From Theristus sp. LFF4_11 (taxonomy: Eukaryota; Nematoda; Chromadorea; Monhysterida; Xyalidae), in contig JASANC010002498.1 in the NCBI GenBank assembly GCA_030248135.1, forward strand, positions 1 through 64,000: 64,000 nt of DNA, in the 5' to 3' direction. Position 1 is the first letter of the stretch. Every line of letters starts with the position of its first letter. The notes under the pieces were generated by a model. It searched no databases. It had not been told where the DNA came from and was given only the letters and a program-made list of their open reading frames with translations. The position numbers were made by a program, and so were the translations under genes. This document shows, in pieces, positions 37,894-52,800 of this stretch.

Positions 37894-40800
37894 TCACGCA
37901 TTCTTCGTCGCCACACTGAACGACAACGTCGGCACGAACATCGTGTCGAGACCCTCCAGCTCGCGTGGCGCCCACTGCACGTGCGGTCGCAGTCGATAAG
38001 TGCCCTCGTGCAGGAACAACACGCGGTACGTGCCCGTCCAGCGGTGTTTGTACTGGCGGGCGTCATTCGCGGGCGGGCTGACGGGCCGCGGTGGGCGGTC
38101 ATTAGCGGAAGTGGCCCGTTTCTCGCAGTCACTCTCAGTGGTGACCGCACTTTTGCGCGGCTCCAGTTCGTCGTTTTCACTGTCGACGCCGAGTAGAACG
38201 GTGTGCTCGGACGGGCCGATCAGCAGAATGTGGTCGATGCGGTCGACGGTGTTGTTGCTGGCTGCAGTTGGAGGGAGTATGAGAGAGCGGTAAGGTTTTT
38301 TGATTGATGATGGTTGTCTGTTTAGATACTGTTCGCTTTGCTTGGTTGATTGTCATGATAGATGGACGTTGAATGGCTTAAAGATTTCAGCTTCATCTGA
38401 AAAAAACCCATCAACCAACCAATCAACTCATCAACTTAGCAACCAAGTAATCAACAAACCAATAAACCGAATAATCAATCAACCAATATATCAGCCAACC
38501 AACAAATCAATCAATCAACCAATCAGTCAACCAACCAATCAACCAACCAATCAGTCAATCAATGAATCAATAATCAATCAATCAATCAATCAATCAACTC
38601 ACGTTCAGAGTCAACCGTGTTCACCACGGCCGAAGTCGACTGGACATCCTGGAAGCACTGCAGATGCATCGAACCTTTCAGCTTGTAGCCACCTGAGTAC
38701 AAAAAGTTTCGCCTTTTCCGATGCTTTTGAGTTGAGCTCACCTATTTAGTCAATCAGCATGTCAGGTTGGAAAGTAAAAAAGTGTCTTCCAGCACTGAAT
38801 TTCTAATTTTCCCACAGTAAAAAATGCAGTTTTTTAAAAATAAAAAAAACTTTTTGCTCTCGCGACGTTTCTGCGGTGCACCGAATGTTCAACAGCATCG
38901 ATACATGACATGACATTTTTGTCAATTTGAGTAAACAGTGACAAAACCAGACCAACGCACCACAAATACAATAATTTTAAAGGATCCAAATACAAAAAAA
39001 TAAATAAAAAATAAACAAAAAATAAACAAATTAAAAAAACGACGCACCAACAGCGGACAATTGCACCTGAATCTCGATCGGTTGACCGACCCGTGCGCTG
39101 AGTTCGTTCACACCAAACACCGACTCGTCATTGAACAGCACCACTGGAAGAAAAAAACAGTGAAAGTGACATGGGAAACGTGTGGCTTTTGTTATGCTGT
39201 CATTCAGCAAACATTATTCAACGTGTTTTTCTTGTTTTCTTGCAACACCAATCGCTGTTTCTTCTTTCGCGAGCTCTGTATTCTCCGAAAAAAATACCGG
39301 GCTACTCACACATTTGCACCGGCGGTGTCAGCAACTGTCGCAGCAGCTTCCACGAGGCCAACAACGAGCCAACCGGCACACAACCGGAAAGAGCGAGCAG
39401 CGGCTGGCAATAGTATTAGCTTTCTTATTAAACGTGACTCAATATGCGTTTGCACGCACAGATAGAGAAAATGTTTCATGGCTGCGCGGCAATTTGAAAT
39501 CAGCAAAACTTAACGTATTATGACGGCAGATTTGTGCAAGAAATTGAGAAAAAAATCAACCAGAATATTTCTCACGAAATAAATTTATTTTATTTCATAT
39601 TCGAATTACGTTCAGGCGCGAAACATTTTTTCAGCTGTGCGGCTTTTCACACACCATTCAACATCACTCGGCCTCCTTCGCACGAAAAGATAATAATGAT
39701 TAGATTAAAATGTGAATGAAACGGTGACATCTCCAGAACATCATCACGAGTTTCGATTCAGAATAATACCCGTGCTAAGGTGTGGTGTAAACGTGGTGCG
39801 GGTACTGTAATACGGCTCTGCGGGACTTCCTGATCTTCGCTTTATAAGACTTTTTCAGACTTATAAGGTTGTCACACAAAATTCCACTTTTTTCAGAAAT
39901 TTTTGATTTTCAAATTTATATCGACCTTATTCAAGTTATAAGCAAGACTTTACGGTAGTAAGTAAAGCATTTCATGCATGACGCGGGGATTCAAAATTGC
40001 TAAAATGATCCCGTTTTCTAAATAGGGTCGCCGAGTCACTTAAGCGACTTTGAAATGCACATAAAGATTGAAACTAATTTCCTACCACGTCTCCAAACCC
40101 ATTGAGTCGCAGAAGCTAAAAAATTGATAATATCCAATCCCCAAAAAACCGCACAATGCTCCATCGAATTCGTGCGTGCTCTGCGAGATGCGCCTGCACG
40201 GTGGCCCGTTGCTTCTGCTGCTGACGATCCGCATAGACGCCGACATTGTGCACGTCAATTGGACTGGCACGCCACTCGACCGCACACAGCGAGAACAACA
40301 TTGGCACTCTGTGTGGCGGGAAAACGTGGCATTATTGTCGTGTTGTCATACAGTAAAGCTCTGAACCGTGGGCAAGCAGCTGATTGGCTGCATTTGAAAT
40401 AGGCTCACTGATTGGTCGAGAACCAACTGAATGAGCCAATCAGCATGCACGCCAACATTGTGCACGTCAATTGGACTGGCACGCCACTCGACGGCATACA
40501 GCGTTTTTTTTTGAATTTTATCACTCGGATTCCGTTTTCAGGCGCTGTAGATATTTTCAGAAGTCCCGCAGTCTGTTACATCGTACCACGACAGCAACAA
40601 ACATACAGGCACACAATCTTAGCTAGTGCCAGTGTGTTTGTTTGCGGCCGTGCGTCCGTACACAATTCATTCATTCGGTTTTATTTGCCGAGATTTCATA
40701 CAATTTCTGTTTCATTAAATTTCCAGTTATCTTCACTTCTTCCAGTTATTTTCACTTGTTCCAGTTATCATCACCTCTTCCAGTTATCTTCCCTTTTCCA

Positions 40801-43800
40801 GTTATCCCCACTTCTTCCAGTTTTCTTCACTTCTTCCAGTTATTTTCACTTGTTCCAGTTATTTTCACCTCTTCCAGTTATCCCTTCACTTCTTCCAGTT
40901 ACCCCCACCCCACCAGCCCCACCACCCCCCCCCCCTCCTCGCCCACCTGCACTGTTCGCGCGCCTGCACCGTGATGTTGCGCACGTGCGCCTGCTCCTCC
41001 AGCTCGTCGCCCATCGTGCGGTCGTCGTCAATGAGCACCTCAGCCTCGCAGTCAGTGTGATTGATGAGGTCGAGCACGAGATACCGGGTGTCCGCGGAGT
41101 CGGCTGGCAGCACGTGCCATTCGGCGATCGTGACAGCTGGCAGTGGTTGGTTGGTTTTTATTATGTTCATTATTTTTTATTGTTTTTTTTAGTTACAGTC
41201 TGTTTCTATATCATAAGTGATCAGCTGATTGGTTGGTGACCGCGGTGTTGTTGTTATTGGAATTTTATGCGATGTTTAAAGCCAAGAAAAGCGTACAGAA
41301 CGCCGTCGAGTAGGGCGCTTATCCAGTTTTCTCTGTCATTAAGTGCCGGGGGGGTACAATTCCGGCCCGGTAATTCCGGCCTGAAGAATTCCGGCCCGCT
41401 CATTCCGGCCCGAAGAATTCCGGCCCGAAGAATTCCGGCCCGGAGAATTCCGGCCCGGAGAATTCCGGCCCGGAGAATTCCGGCCCGGAGAATTTTTGCC
41501 AGCACGAACAATATTAAACCACACGAAGTGATTTTGGTAATGAAATAATAAAATAAAAATATCGATGTTCACATGTTATAGTGTATTTTCAATGATGTTC
41601 GTTCTGTTTGCTTTTTTGGAAAGTGAAACCTTTTGGAAAAAATGAAACTACAACTAAATTTTTAAATTTTTTATCATGAACAGGATTTGTGACCCTTTTA
41701 CCATATCAAAAAGGCTTGGCTTAGGATTAGGAACCTACAACAAGTCACTGCAAGCAAGTTCTAAACAAAAATAAAAATCACTTAAAAGAATTTATTTACC
41801 AAAAATCACTTCGTGTGGTTTAATATTGTTCTTGCTGGCGAAAATTCTCCGGGCCGGAATTCTCCGGGCCGGAATTCTTCGGGCCGGAATTCTTCGGGCC
41901 GGAATGAGCGGGCCGGAATTCTATCGGCCGGAATTTCCCGGGCCGGAATAGTACACGAGCCTTAAGTGCCTATAGCCCTAGGCGGGTCTCGATTCCGCGA
42001 CCGCACAGAAAATAGTCTAACGCGCTACCACCAGGTCACACGATGGTGACGTATGATGCATGCACTGCTATTGAGTCCTGAACACCGCCTCCAAAGCAAT
42101 GCCTGCAAAGAATGCATGCATCACACGGTGTGCACCAGCCAATCGGCCGATTGCAAATGATTATGAAATAGACTGTATAGAGTCCAATCCCAAACGAGCA
42201 AAGCTGCGCACGCAGCGGATTGCCAATCAATGTGTTCGTTTTGAAAGAAAACCAGAAATTTGAAATCAATATATTCGCTCCGCCCTCACCAGGCACCACA
42301 GTAACACTCAAAGGCAACGTCGCCTTTCGCTCGTACAACACGTCGTCCACTGTAGATCGATAGTTGACGTTCATCGTTGCCGACATTACTCGCTGCAAAA
42401 TCAACAATAGTGATTGTTGATTCATCACTAAAGTGATCCATGCATGGTGAGTGCCGCGAAACAGCATTTATTGGACCTATTTTTCGTCACTAGGAAAGTA
42501 CTTGTCGTGTTTCAAGATACCGTCATATAGACACAAAAAAGTGAATGAATTTCGATACTGACTGGTGAAATCCTCGTCCACAGAACGTGCATTTTCCTGC
42601 ACAGATACGATCATCAGTCACGAATCAGCAAAAACAATACTTGTCGAAACTGAGATTGAACTGAATTGCTCCGAGAAGTTATCGTTGGTGACACGTTCAC
42701 AACTAATAAGCAACTTGATGAACATAAATCAAAAGTTTTATGCGGGCGAATTGAGAAACACATTTTCTCTGACAAAAGCCGAGACTCACCCCAGTATACG
42801 GTATCAGGTCCGTAGAGGCCGGCGCCGCCCCACTCTCGACGGTGTGCGCCGATAACGCACTGGCAGTACGCTGATGTTGTGTTGATGACTTCGCTGGTAG
42901 TGAACTCGTTGAGGTGTTCGAGGGCTGTTGTTGGTGCTGTAAGGTTAACTTATCATAACCTGTCCGACTAAAGTGATGTCATATTGTCCTGGTCCAAAAA
43001 GTTCATGCTGTGACGTGACGTCGTCGTACAGTCGGCAAACAAACACACTGGCACGCAAACACAGACGCGTGGTTTGTGTGTGCCGGTGTGTTTGTTTGTG
43101 ATCGTGCAACATCATACCACATGACATGTATACGGCGACTTTAAAGTGAACCAAGCGCTCAACTAAACTCATGTATGGTGACCGAAATCAGCTTACTGTA
43201 AAACTGGACTTACGGTCATGTGAGCACTGCCACCACCGCCGTCTGTCGTCGTGATCGGGTCAAGACCGAACAGTGTGAACTTTACGCTGCGCTCGGAGCA
43301 GGCGGCCAGATCTGAAAATGCATTTTTTTCTTTTGTCTGCAACAATAACGCCCGATGATTGGCTGTGTATCATTTCTGAAACGACCAATCAACGAACCTC
43401 CTGAAACAATCAGCGATTTGTACGGTGCATGAAGCCGTCGAAATCGATACAGGGTGGGTGTGCCCAGGGCAGAGCTCGAGGCCTCTTCTCTTTGCTCAAG
43501 GGACACACAAAATGAAAACCCAAAAACTGCACAAACCCTCCTCCGTCGCCCAGGTGGCGCGCGACTTCGACGCCGATGCGCTGACGGTCGGATAAATGGA
43601 ATACTCCACTTGCGTCTGCTCGTCTTGCCCCTTCTTCAGTCCATCGTCGTCGCAAAACTCAATCAACGCCCTGCCGGCGGCTACGCGAGGCTGCTGACAT
43701 GTGATTCGAATTGAGCTGATTGAGTCTGTCAGACTGGTGTTGGTGAGACGGAGCGTGTGGTCGAACCTGTGACAGGGGGAAACCACACAAAATACGCTGC

Positions 43801-46800
43801 ATCTGGCTAATATATACAACTACTAGCTGATTGGTTGGCTGCACACACGTGCAGTTGATGCACGCATTCTGTGCGTGCAAACGCAGCCTCCACCCGTATA
43901 AACTCGAAGATTCAATTAATTTTGGTAATGGTACCGGGTTGTCTTTCTAAAGACCATGCATTTTGCCAAGTCATGTCGCACACTGCACAATCGAACAGTG
44001 ATGTTTTGCGTAACAACGAGCAGGATACCTACCGTCTTCAGTGCAAAAACCAAAGAAAATAATTCACACAAATCAATTCCAGCCGAAAAAAACAGCAATA
44101 AAAAACACTACTAACGTCTGCCCAGAGTAAATCGTCACTTCATGCAGCGCTTGCACCTCTGCACTGGCTGACTCTTGCGTTTCGGCTGATGATATCAAAG
44201 CGTCTCCCTCGCTCGTCGATTTTTCTGCACTCGCTGCTGAACTTTCTTCGCCTTCTGTCACAATTCCGGTGTTCTCACCAGTGCGGGGCAATTCGACGAT
44301 CTCCATTTTCAACAGCGGCAACGCCGGTAGAACCGTGATCGATTGATTGCTGCTCTTCGCGACGTTTTTGTCCGTGGCGTCATTGTCGGTGTCCCAGGAA
44401 TGCTCAGCGGACGTTTTGTCCGAAATCGACAGCTCCAAATCACGGACGCGACAAAAGTTCCGAATCGCAATGAACATACAGCTGTAACCTGGAAATTGGA
44501 AAGAATACATAGACGCATACCGCGGTGCCCCCTGGCTCGTCAGTGCGATGGACACCAGACGGATGGGCGTGCGTTCATTTGCGTCCCGTTATTTCCGGTC
44601 CACCCATGACCGGCCCACCCCAATAAAATCGCTTTCAATGACTTCAACCGCCACCCACTGCTACATTTTATTAAGAAACTCACATTGATCACCGACGGAT
44701 GTGCCAACTTACTACAGACAAATCTTATAGTCTGGGTAAAACATCAGCAAACCTAGAGAGCAGAATCGCACAAAATCAGTTATCCCGTGCAATAAAGCCA
44801 AAAAGGGACCCGGTGTTTTGCGAGCGTATGCAGTACTGAAGTTCGCTGTTTGTTTCGCAGTACAAAACATGTTTCGCTAATATTCTTGTTTCCGGGAGGT
44901 TTTGATAAAACACAATTTCTGCGCAAAAAACCACCGCCACACCAAGAATGTTCAACTGTCCGGACTGCACCGGCGTTCCCGTCAACTCGACCGATATCGG
45001 CTCATGCGGCATCGGCGGCAGAACAACGCTGACGGGAGTGGTGCGGAATGGCACGCCCGAGGTTTCGAGGCGCTGCAGTTGTTGAAAAGAATGACTTAAG
45101 GCGCATTCATGAAGCCCTATTTAGTGACGCACAGCTGTAGCTACGCGGTCACTAAATACTGCTTCATGAATGCCCCTATATGGTCGAACATGAAGTGTGT
45201 TAGTCTGGAGCTGCCACTTTCCATCGCACAAAGAGAGCAAGGGAAAAATGAGAGAACGGGGACGGAGTTGGCAAGAAACGATATTTAGCCACAAATCGGT
45301 TGTTTGTATTTCAACCAAACCCGATACATTCGTTCTTCTAACTGTGACTCCAAGTTTCGCACCCGCTCTGTGTTCCGCGAAAAAATGTCAGGTTTAACCA
45401 AAAACCAAACCTATTCGTTCTTCTAAATGCGATCAAAAGTTGATGAAACTAGAGACACCGATCTTGAACTAATAACAGCAAAAGAAAAAGAACCGCCATT
45501 GCAAAAAGCGTTTTTTTGCTCACCAAATTATGCACATGAAACTGGAATGGCAGTGGATTACGGAGAGTCAATCGAACCGTGCACGCACACTCGGACATCC
45601 ATTTCACTGAAAAAAATGACAGCCATATTACAGTAGTCACCAACTAAAACAGTTCAATGGCAAAAGTTGTTGACAGGAATACGATACGGTATCTATCGAA
45701 ATCGGTCTCAACACGACTGTCACCGCTCGTGGCCTGGTGGTAGCGCGTTAGACTCGTTGTCTGTGCGTTCGGGGGGATCGAGCCCCGCCGAGTGGTGTGA
45801 ATGACAGGCACTGAATGACAGAGAAAACTCGATGGGCGCCCTACTCGACGGCGTTCTGTACGCTTTTCTGGATTAGCCCCGGCTAGAAACATCGCCTAAA
45901 ATCCCCAACAACAACCCGTTTACGCTTTACTTACTGTCTGTCTGTTTACGTTCAAAGAGCCACCACACACAATCATGAACAAAATTCCAAAGTAAAATCA
46001 AAAATCCGAAAAAAACCGACCGTACCAGTTTTGTCGACTTGCGTCCTACTGTAGGGCGTGTAGATGAAGATTGCGTCGCTACGCTTGCGCGTGCTCACGG
46101 CGGCAGCACTTAGGTGATCCGCCAATGGAAGCAGTTCGAATGAGCTGCGACGAAGGAAGGACGAAATTACTGCTGGCGATACCACAACCCACAAGTATTG
46201 CCAGTTAAGTCCGTTTTTCTGAGTAGCACATCAGATATACGAAGAAAAAAAGATGTTTTCCTCAAAAATACAATCTGCTGTCCGGGCGGCGGTTGACGCA
46301 TATGCGTGGCGTGCGGGGTACCACCGCACAGCCAATCACCATGTTCGATTAAAAAAAATGCAGCCAATCAGCGTTCAGTTCCAAAACAACCACTACAGAA
46401 ACCGCACTTACGTCACAGTGGGGAACCGCGTCATCGCCACCGGCGGCAGTATGATGTGCTCATAAGGCGGCGGCAGACGCAGATGCGTGTGCGTGGCGTG
46501 CGGCTGCGGGGTACCACCGTTACCCCGCCGTTCACAAAGCTCAGAGAGTTGCGCGCACAGACTGTGGACCATCGGTGTGTCCAGGGAATGCACGTAGCAC
46601 TGTAGCAGGAAACAGAGATGCCTGAAAGGACAAGGGAAAAGTGAATGGGATGCCTGAAAGGACAAGGAAAAAGTGAATGGGATGTCTGAAAAAACAAGAA
46701 AAAAGTAAAAAATGCCTGAAACGACAAGAAAAAGGTAAAAAATGCCTGAAACGACATGAAAAAAGTGACAGGGATGTCTGAAAGGACAAGGACAAAGTTG

Positions 46801-49800
46801 CAGAGATGCCTGAAACGACAAGGAAAACGTGACAGGAATGCCTGAAAAGACAAGAAAAAGTAAAAAATGCTTGAAACGACAAGGAAAACGTGACAGGGAT
46901 GCCTGAAAGGACAAGCAAAAAGAGTGAACAAAGAAGTGACAGGTTCTAACGGGCATACTTTACACCAACCGAATTGCGGCATCGATGAAGCCGGCTTTTT
47001 CCGCCGTGGCCACCATTTCCTGGAGAGCGCGCGCGTGCACCGCGGTCCAGCCAGTGGCGCGAATTTGGCCGAATGGCACTGGACAGTGATTGTAAAATGG
47101 TTTTTTGGGATTGAAATTGTGGAATTGTAGCAGGAAATATACTGAACGCAGCAGTGAGAAAGCTCGCGTTAGCCATTTAAAGAACTGCTTGAACAAATTC
47201 AATGAGTGAAACGATTTTCACATATTCACACTTTAAAATTCAAACAATCAATCAAATTTTTTGTTTATCTGGATGCGTGTGTGCCAGGACGTTCTCATAT
47301 GGTGCCAATCAAACCAGCTTACAACAGATAGACTTTACCTTTGCATTCTCGTTTTCGATCACTGAAATTGTGCAGCACACCAAAACCCTCGAGCGATGAA
47401 TAAAGCACCGGGTAGACCTGGCACAATAAAAAAATCAACGTGATGCATGGACTCTATGTAAACTAAACTCCGCCTCCACACCAATTCATGCACAGAGTGA
47501 CCTATTTTTTCAAACTGTCCCACTGAAATGACGTCATGTGCCGCCAAACATGCACTGGTTGTTCACAGTAAACGAGACGTTCCGTTTAGCCGATTTCTTC
47601 CCGTAAACAAATGGTGAATGTCGAATCAGTCACACCAAACTGACATTTTAGTGCCTGCACTTTGACAAACGGGCGATTTTAAAGCAAACGACGTCATTTT
47701 AGTCCGGACACGTTTGAATACATCCGCAATAGTTGGATATGTTAAAGACTGTATGTCCACATATGTTCTCTCTCACTCAGATCTCCCAAACCACCAACAC
47801 TGCGACCACTCTCACACTCACCGCTCGAAACTCGACTTCCGGCCGTTGATATTTCGGGTCCGCACCAGAGACGTTCAATTGAAACAGCACGGAGAGGCGG
47901 AGATAAAAGGCGCTTTTGCGGTGGAAACCGATGTCGGCGAAAATCGCGGCCAATTGGCGACACGTGAGCGCCTGAAGTTTGTATTTAAAAAAAATTTTTT
48001 ATTCAAATTGCTTGAGCGTGTACAGTTAGGCTGCAGTGCACCGGCACCAGCGTTCGAGCGAGCGTTTAGGTAACCCTCGTGGCCTGGTGGTAGCGCGTTG
48101 GACTGTAAACTCGTTGGGAGCCCGCCCTACTCGACGCCTTCATGTTAACAAATCAGCCCTTGCCACATTAGTAAGGTCATCCTCGCCTGGAAGCCCCATT
48201 TCATCACCCCATTCATGGCTTCACCACGGTTCTCAGCTCGATATGACACCGCAATTTCGCAATAGAATCGTCATTTCAAAACTGGTCTACATACTGCATT
48301 AGAATCTCTGATGCAGCATGTCGTGTAGATCAGTTTTGAAATGAAGATTCTAAATAGACAAGCGTCCACCATTCAGTTCGCCTGACAGTCCATCGATCAA
48401 TCACGTTGCAATATTGAAAATAATGTCCAACCTTTCGTTTAAGGTCGAACAGTGTGAAATTGTCGTCGAGATATTTTCCACTGCGCTCGCGTAGGAACAG
48501 CTCCATCTCGCAGAATTGCTGCAAAAACGCTCGAAAAAGCTTTCTGTTTATTTATTTTTTGTCTTTTCGCTTCTTTTTACACAAGTTTAGCATCGTTTTT
48601 TTTGCAAAATCTGTCATTTTTAGATTGGAATGCTGAAAAGATGAATCGTTGTTGTACTTTCAGTCATTGGTTGGTGGTCAAGCAATAGCAGTACAGAAGA
48701 TAATCTTGCTAAACTATAATTCCACGGACAATTTCAAATTTTCAACAATTTCAACTCCCGGAAAGCTGCAAAACATGGAATCGAAAAAGTTTTGATAAAC
48801 AAACGTTCTACGTTGTAAGTTCGGCTACTGTTGTGAAGTTCAAAGAAAGTTTTCGATCAATTCACAACCAAACCACAAAAGTCCACGAATCAAAATCCAT
48901 GAAAAAAACTCACGCGCTCATGTCGGAAGAGCGACGCTGCTTTTATGACGCATTCATATTCCACCAACGCGGCGAATGAGAACTGAGAATTGGGACAAGA
49001 TAAGAAAATTTGCGTGAAACAAAAAACTTGAAATTTTGAAAAAAAATATTATCAATCGAACTCTAAATTATAGCGAATCAGCTGATTGGTTGCGTGATCA
49101 CGTGATATGCACACTTTCTTTGCGAAACCGACTCCGCTATTACAGCAATTTCTGCGCTGATTCGCTATAATTTAGAGTTCGAATAGGAAGAAAAATTCAG
49201 CAACTCGCTCCATACCCGCTCATAATTCTCCAAGGCGAGTCGGAATCTTTCGATGATATCAGCCGAACTGAGATTGTGCGCAGAATTCGCTGGCAGCAGT
49301 GGGGTGCTCATGTCGCTGCCGCCTGATTTCACTGAAAATTTTTTAGAATACAGGCAATCCGTAAATCATAGGTAATCAGCTGATTGGCTGTTTAGGAATT
49401 GGGTGCTTCTCATTGATTGGCTCAACATGCTCGATGCGCCCAATCAGCATCTGACACATCGAAATGGGGTGGCTTGCACCAATATCAGCTGATTGGTTGG
49501 TCCACACGTGACAGAGACTCCACCTGTACAGCAACGCCCGCTCAGAAAGCATCACGTGATCACCAGCCAATCAGCGCTGAGCGTCACGTGATTCACCAGC
49601 CACCAGCCAATCAGCGCTGAGCATCACGTGATCACCAGTCAATCAGCTGACAGCCCATCGACTGTCTCCACCAACAAAACCCCAACGCACACAACGACGA
49701 CGTCGACTGTTCAGCATCAGCAGCAAGCTGCGTCAATTGGCGATGCGACCCGACCGAGCTCGAATGCGCGTGTCCCTTCGGCACGTTCAGATTCATCGTG

Positions 49801-52800
49801 GACGCGCCGCCGCCGGCGGTCGCTACGGGCGCCTGCGATTTTAGGGACACAGTCGAATTCGAAATTATAGGGAATCAGCTGATTCGCTGGTGATTACGGT
49901 ATGCATGCTTTCTGTGCAAACCAAACTCCGCCCCCCCCCCTCCCAGCCGTGCCTGCACAGAAAACATGTAATCACGTTACCACCAACCAATGAGCTGATT
50001 ATCTAAAAATGCGGGAGACGCATATAAAAGGAGGAATATGGCCTTGTGTAAGCAGTGAAAGACTTGGCTCGACAACCTTTTCAAGTCTCTGATGTGGTAC
50101 ACACGGATACAAGTACATAAGAGTCATATTTTTGCGCCGCGTTTGTTGTTTACAAGCTTGTTGAAAAGCGTAAAAATTTTGAAGTTATCTAGATATTTTT
50201 CAATTGTCCTCTTCAGTTTAGTCTAAAATCACATCATGTGCGAAATTCTGAACAGCATGGCCGAATAAATGAGGCAGTCCGTCAAGGCGGGATTAGTCGC
50301 TGACTAGGAGTTGTCTTTTTCAAAAATGCCAACATAATTTCCAATCATGTATGCAAGGGAGAAAGAATGAACAGAATAATACGGATAATCCATTAGCTTA
50401 AAAAACGCGTCAAATTTGGCATACAATTTGGTTTCTGAACTTCTTTTTCTTTTATTCAAAATTCGCGCGCTCCTTGCACCCTGAAAAAAGCTGCCATGTT
50501 TAATCGGCTATACTGTAAATTCTGTGCAAAAAACAGAAACATCAGAGATTGCAAAACATTGCTGCATGTAGCTTTATCGTTGTTGCTAACGTACGCACCG
50601 CTGTGCATACAGCAGCACCAGTGCAAAAAGTGTTGTCTTCCGTTGATTTTCACCCTTTTTACCAAACTCTTGTGCCAGGATAAACCGGTGAGTCATTGCC
50701 ACAGAAGGTGACCTTGCGTTCCCAATGCCTCTGCGATACACTTTGTGCAAACCAGTGTCAGCGATCTAAAGTCTGATCGTTATTTTAGTGGTTTTAGAGG
50801 TCGCTAAATGCTAGAAAAAGGCAAATGTGAAAGTTTCATTTGTCTACAATGTACGAGGGTTGCCACTTGCAACCTAAATAAAAATAAACGGCGCAAAAAT
50901 TGACTCTTATGTCAGGACAGAGCGGGGCTTAGAGGCTGTCCCCTCACGTGGCGAGGGTATTGGTTCCACGGGATGGTGAGCCGTCCATTCCCCAATCCCA
51001 CCGAAGTTTGGTACCTTCGGGTTTCCGGAATCGGTGGGGGGCGTGCTTCAAAAAAACAAACAAACGCGGCGCAAAAATTGACTCTTTGTACTTGTATCCG
51101 TGTGTACCACATCAGAGACTTGAAAAGGTTGTCGAGCCAAGTCTTTCACTGCTTACACAAGGCCATATTCCTCCTTTTTTGCGTCTCCCGCATTTTTAGA
51201 TAATTTCTGACTTTTACATAAGCCCCGAAGGTCGGACCAAAATCACAATACGTTGGGCACACAACTCAGGTTTTTCATTTTTCGTTTTTAGGCCAATTTC
51301 GTCTATGCTATTTCTACGGCCGATTCGCCCAAAATCGTCACGATTCAGCACCTAGAAATTGCTCACATAAGAAAACTGACCCAAAAGCCGTGATCGGCGC
51401 AATGAATTACCATAGAAAACACCGACTTCTTGTTTTTCATTTCTGGACCGGTTTTACTAAATTCCACGGCCGATTCGCCCGAAATCGTCACGATTCGGTA
51501 TCTAGAGTTGCTCACATGAAAAAAACTATCACAAAATCCGTGATCAGTGTATTTAATTACCATGGAAAACACCGTTTTTTTGTTTTTCAATTCTGGACCA
51601 ATTTCGCCAATTTCCACGGCCGATTCGCCCGAAATCGTCACGATTCAGCATCTAGAGTTGCTCACATAAAAAAACTAACACAAAATCCGTGATCAGCGCA
51701 TTGAATTACCCTGGAAAACATCCTTTTCTTATTTTTCGTTTCTGGACCGATTTCGCCAATTTCCACGGCCGATTCGCCCGAAATCGTCACGATTCAGTAT
51801 CTAGAGTTGCTCACGTAAGAAAACTAACCCAAATCCGTATCAGCTCTTGAATTACCCTGGAAAACACCCTTTTCTTGTTTTTCGTTTCTGGACCGATTTC
51901 GCCAATTTCGACGGCCGATTCGCCCGAAATCGTCACGATTCGGTATCTAGAGTTGCTCACGTAAGAAAACTAACCCAAAATCCGTGATCAGCGCATTGAA
52001 TTACCCTGGAAAACAATCTTTTCTTGTTTTTCGTTTCTGGACCGATTTCGCCAATTTCGACGGCCGATTCGCCCGAAATCGTCACAATTCAGCATCTAGA
52101 GTTGCTCACGTAAGAAAACTAACCCAAAATCCGTGATCAGCGCATTGAATTACTACGGACTAGACCTTTTTCCTACTATTTTTCGCAGCTCAGACAAAAT
52201 TTGTAAGAGTGAAAAACTGATACCCAGTCAAAATGCTACGAACTTTCACAGAATCACAATTTTGACTCAAAAAAGTGCCCGGGCAAAAAAATTAATAAAT
52301 TTTCAAAAAATACGGATGAAATTACCCTAGGAAACATTTTGTTCAACTGTGAAAGTGTCCCAGCTAAAAATTGAAAGGGCGAACACTTAAAACCAGGTGA
52401 AAACCCTCCGAACAATTAAAAATGCCCAATTTTTCCCAAAAATGGGTCGGGGTAAAAATTAACCCAATTTTCAAATCTCCGGGTGGAATTACCCCAGGGA
52501 ACATTTTTGTTCGACTGTGAAAGTGTCGCAGGCAAAATTGAAAGGGCGAACACATTTGATTACATACCTGAAAAAAAAGGAAAAAGGGAAAGATTTAACA
52601 CTGTTTTCAGATAGGTTTTTCGTGTTACAGCGTTGAAAAGTAGTCGGATAAAAAATTTCGCGGTCAAGCACAACTTTGGGTGTTCGTTTCGTGTGCACGG
52701 AACCAAGTTTGTGGCTTATACTATGCTCGCAGGACGCAGCGAGCAAATTTGAAAAAAGCGCGCGAGGGGATAACGGCTCATATTATGCGTGATGCGCTGT

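Noticed and set aside
46408..46982. Two long overlapping minus-strand frames (182-183 codons) of Phe/Ser-rich repeats
   Set aside because: They read through the minisatellite; only the part before 46,621 matches TRAPPC9, where splicing fits much better.
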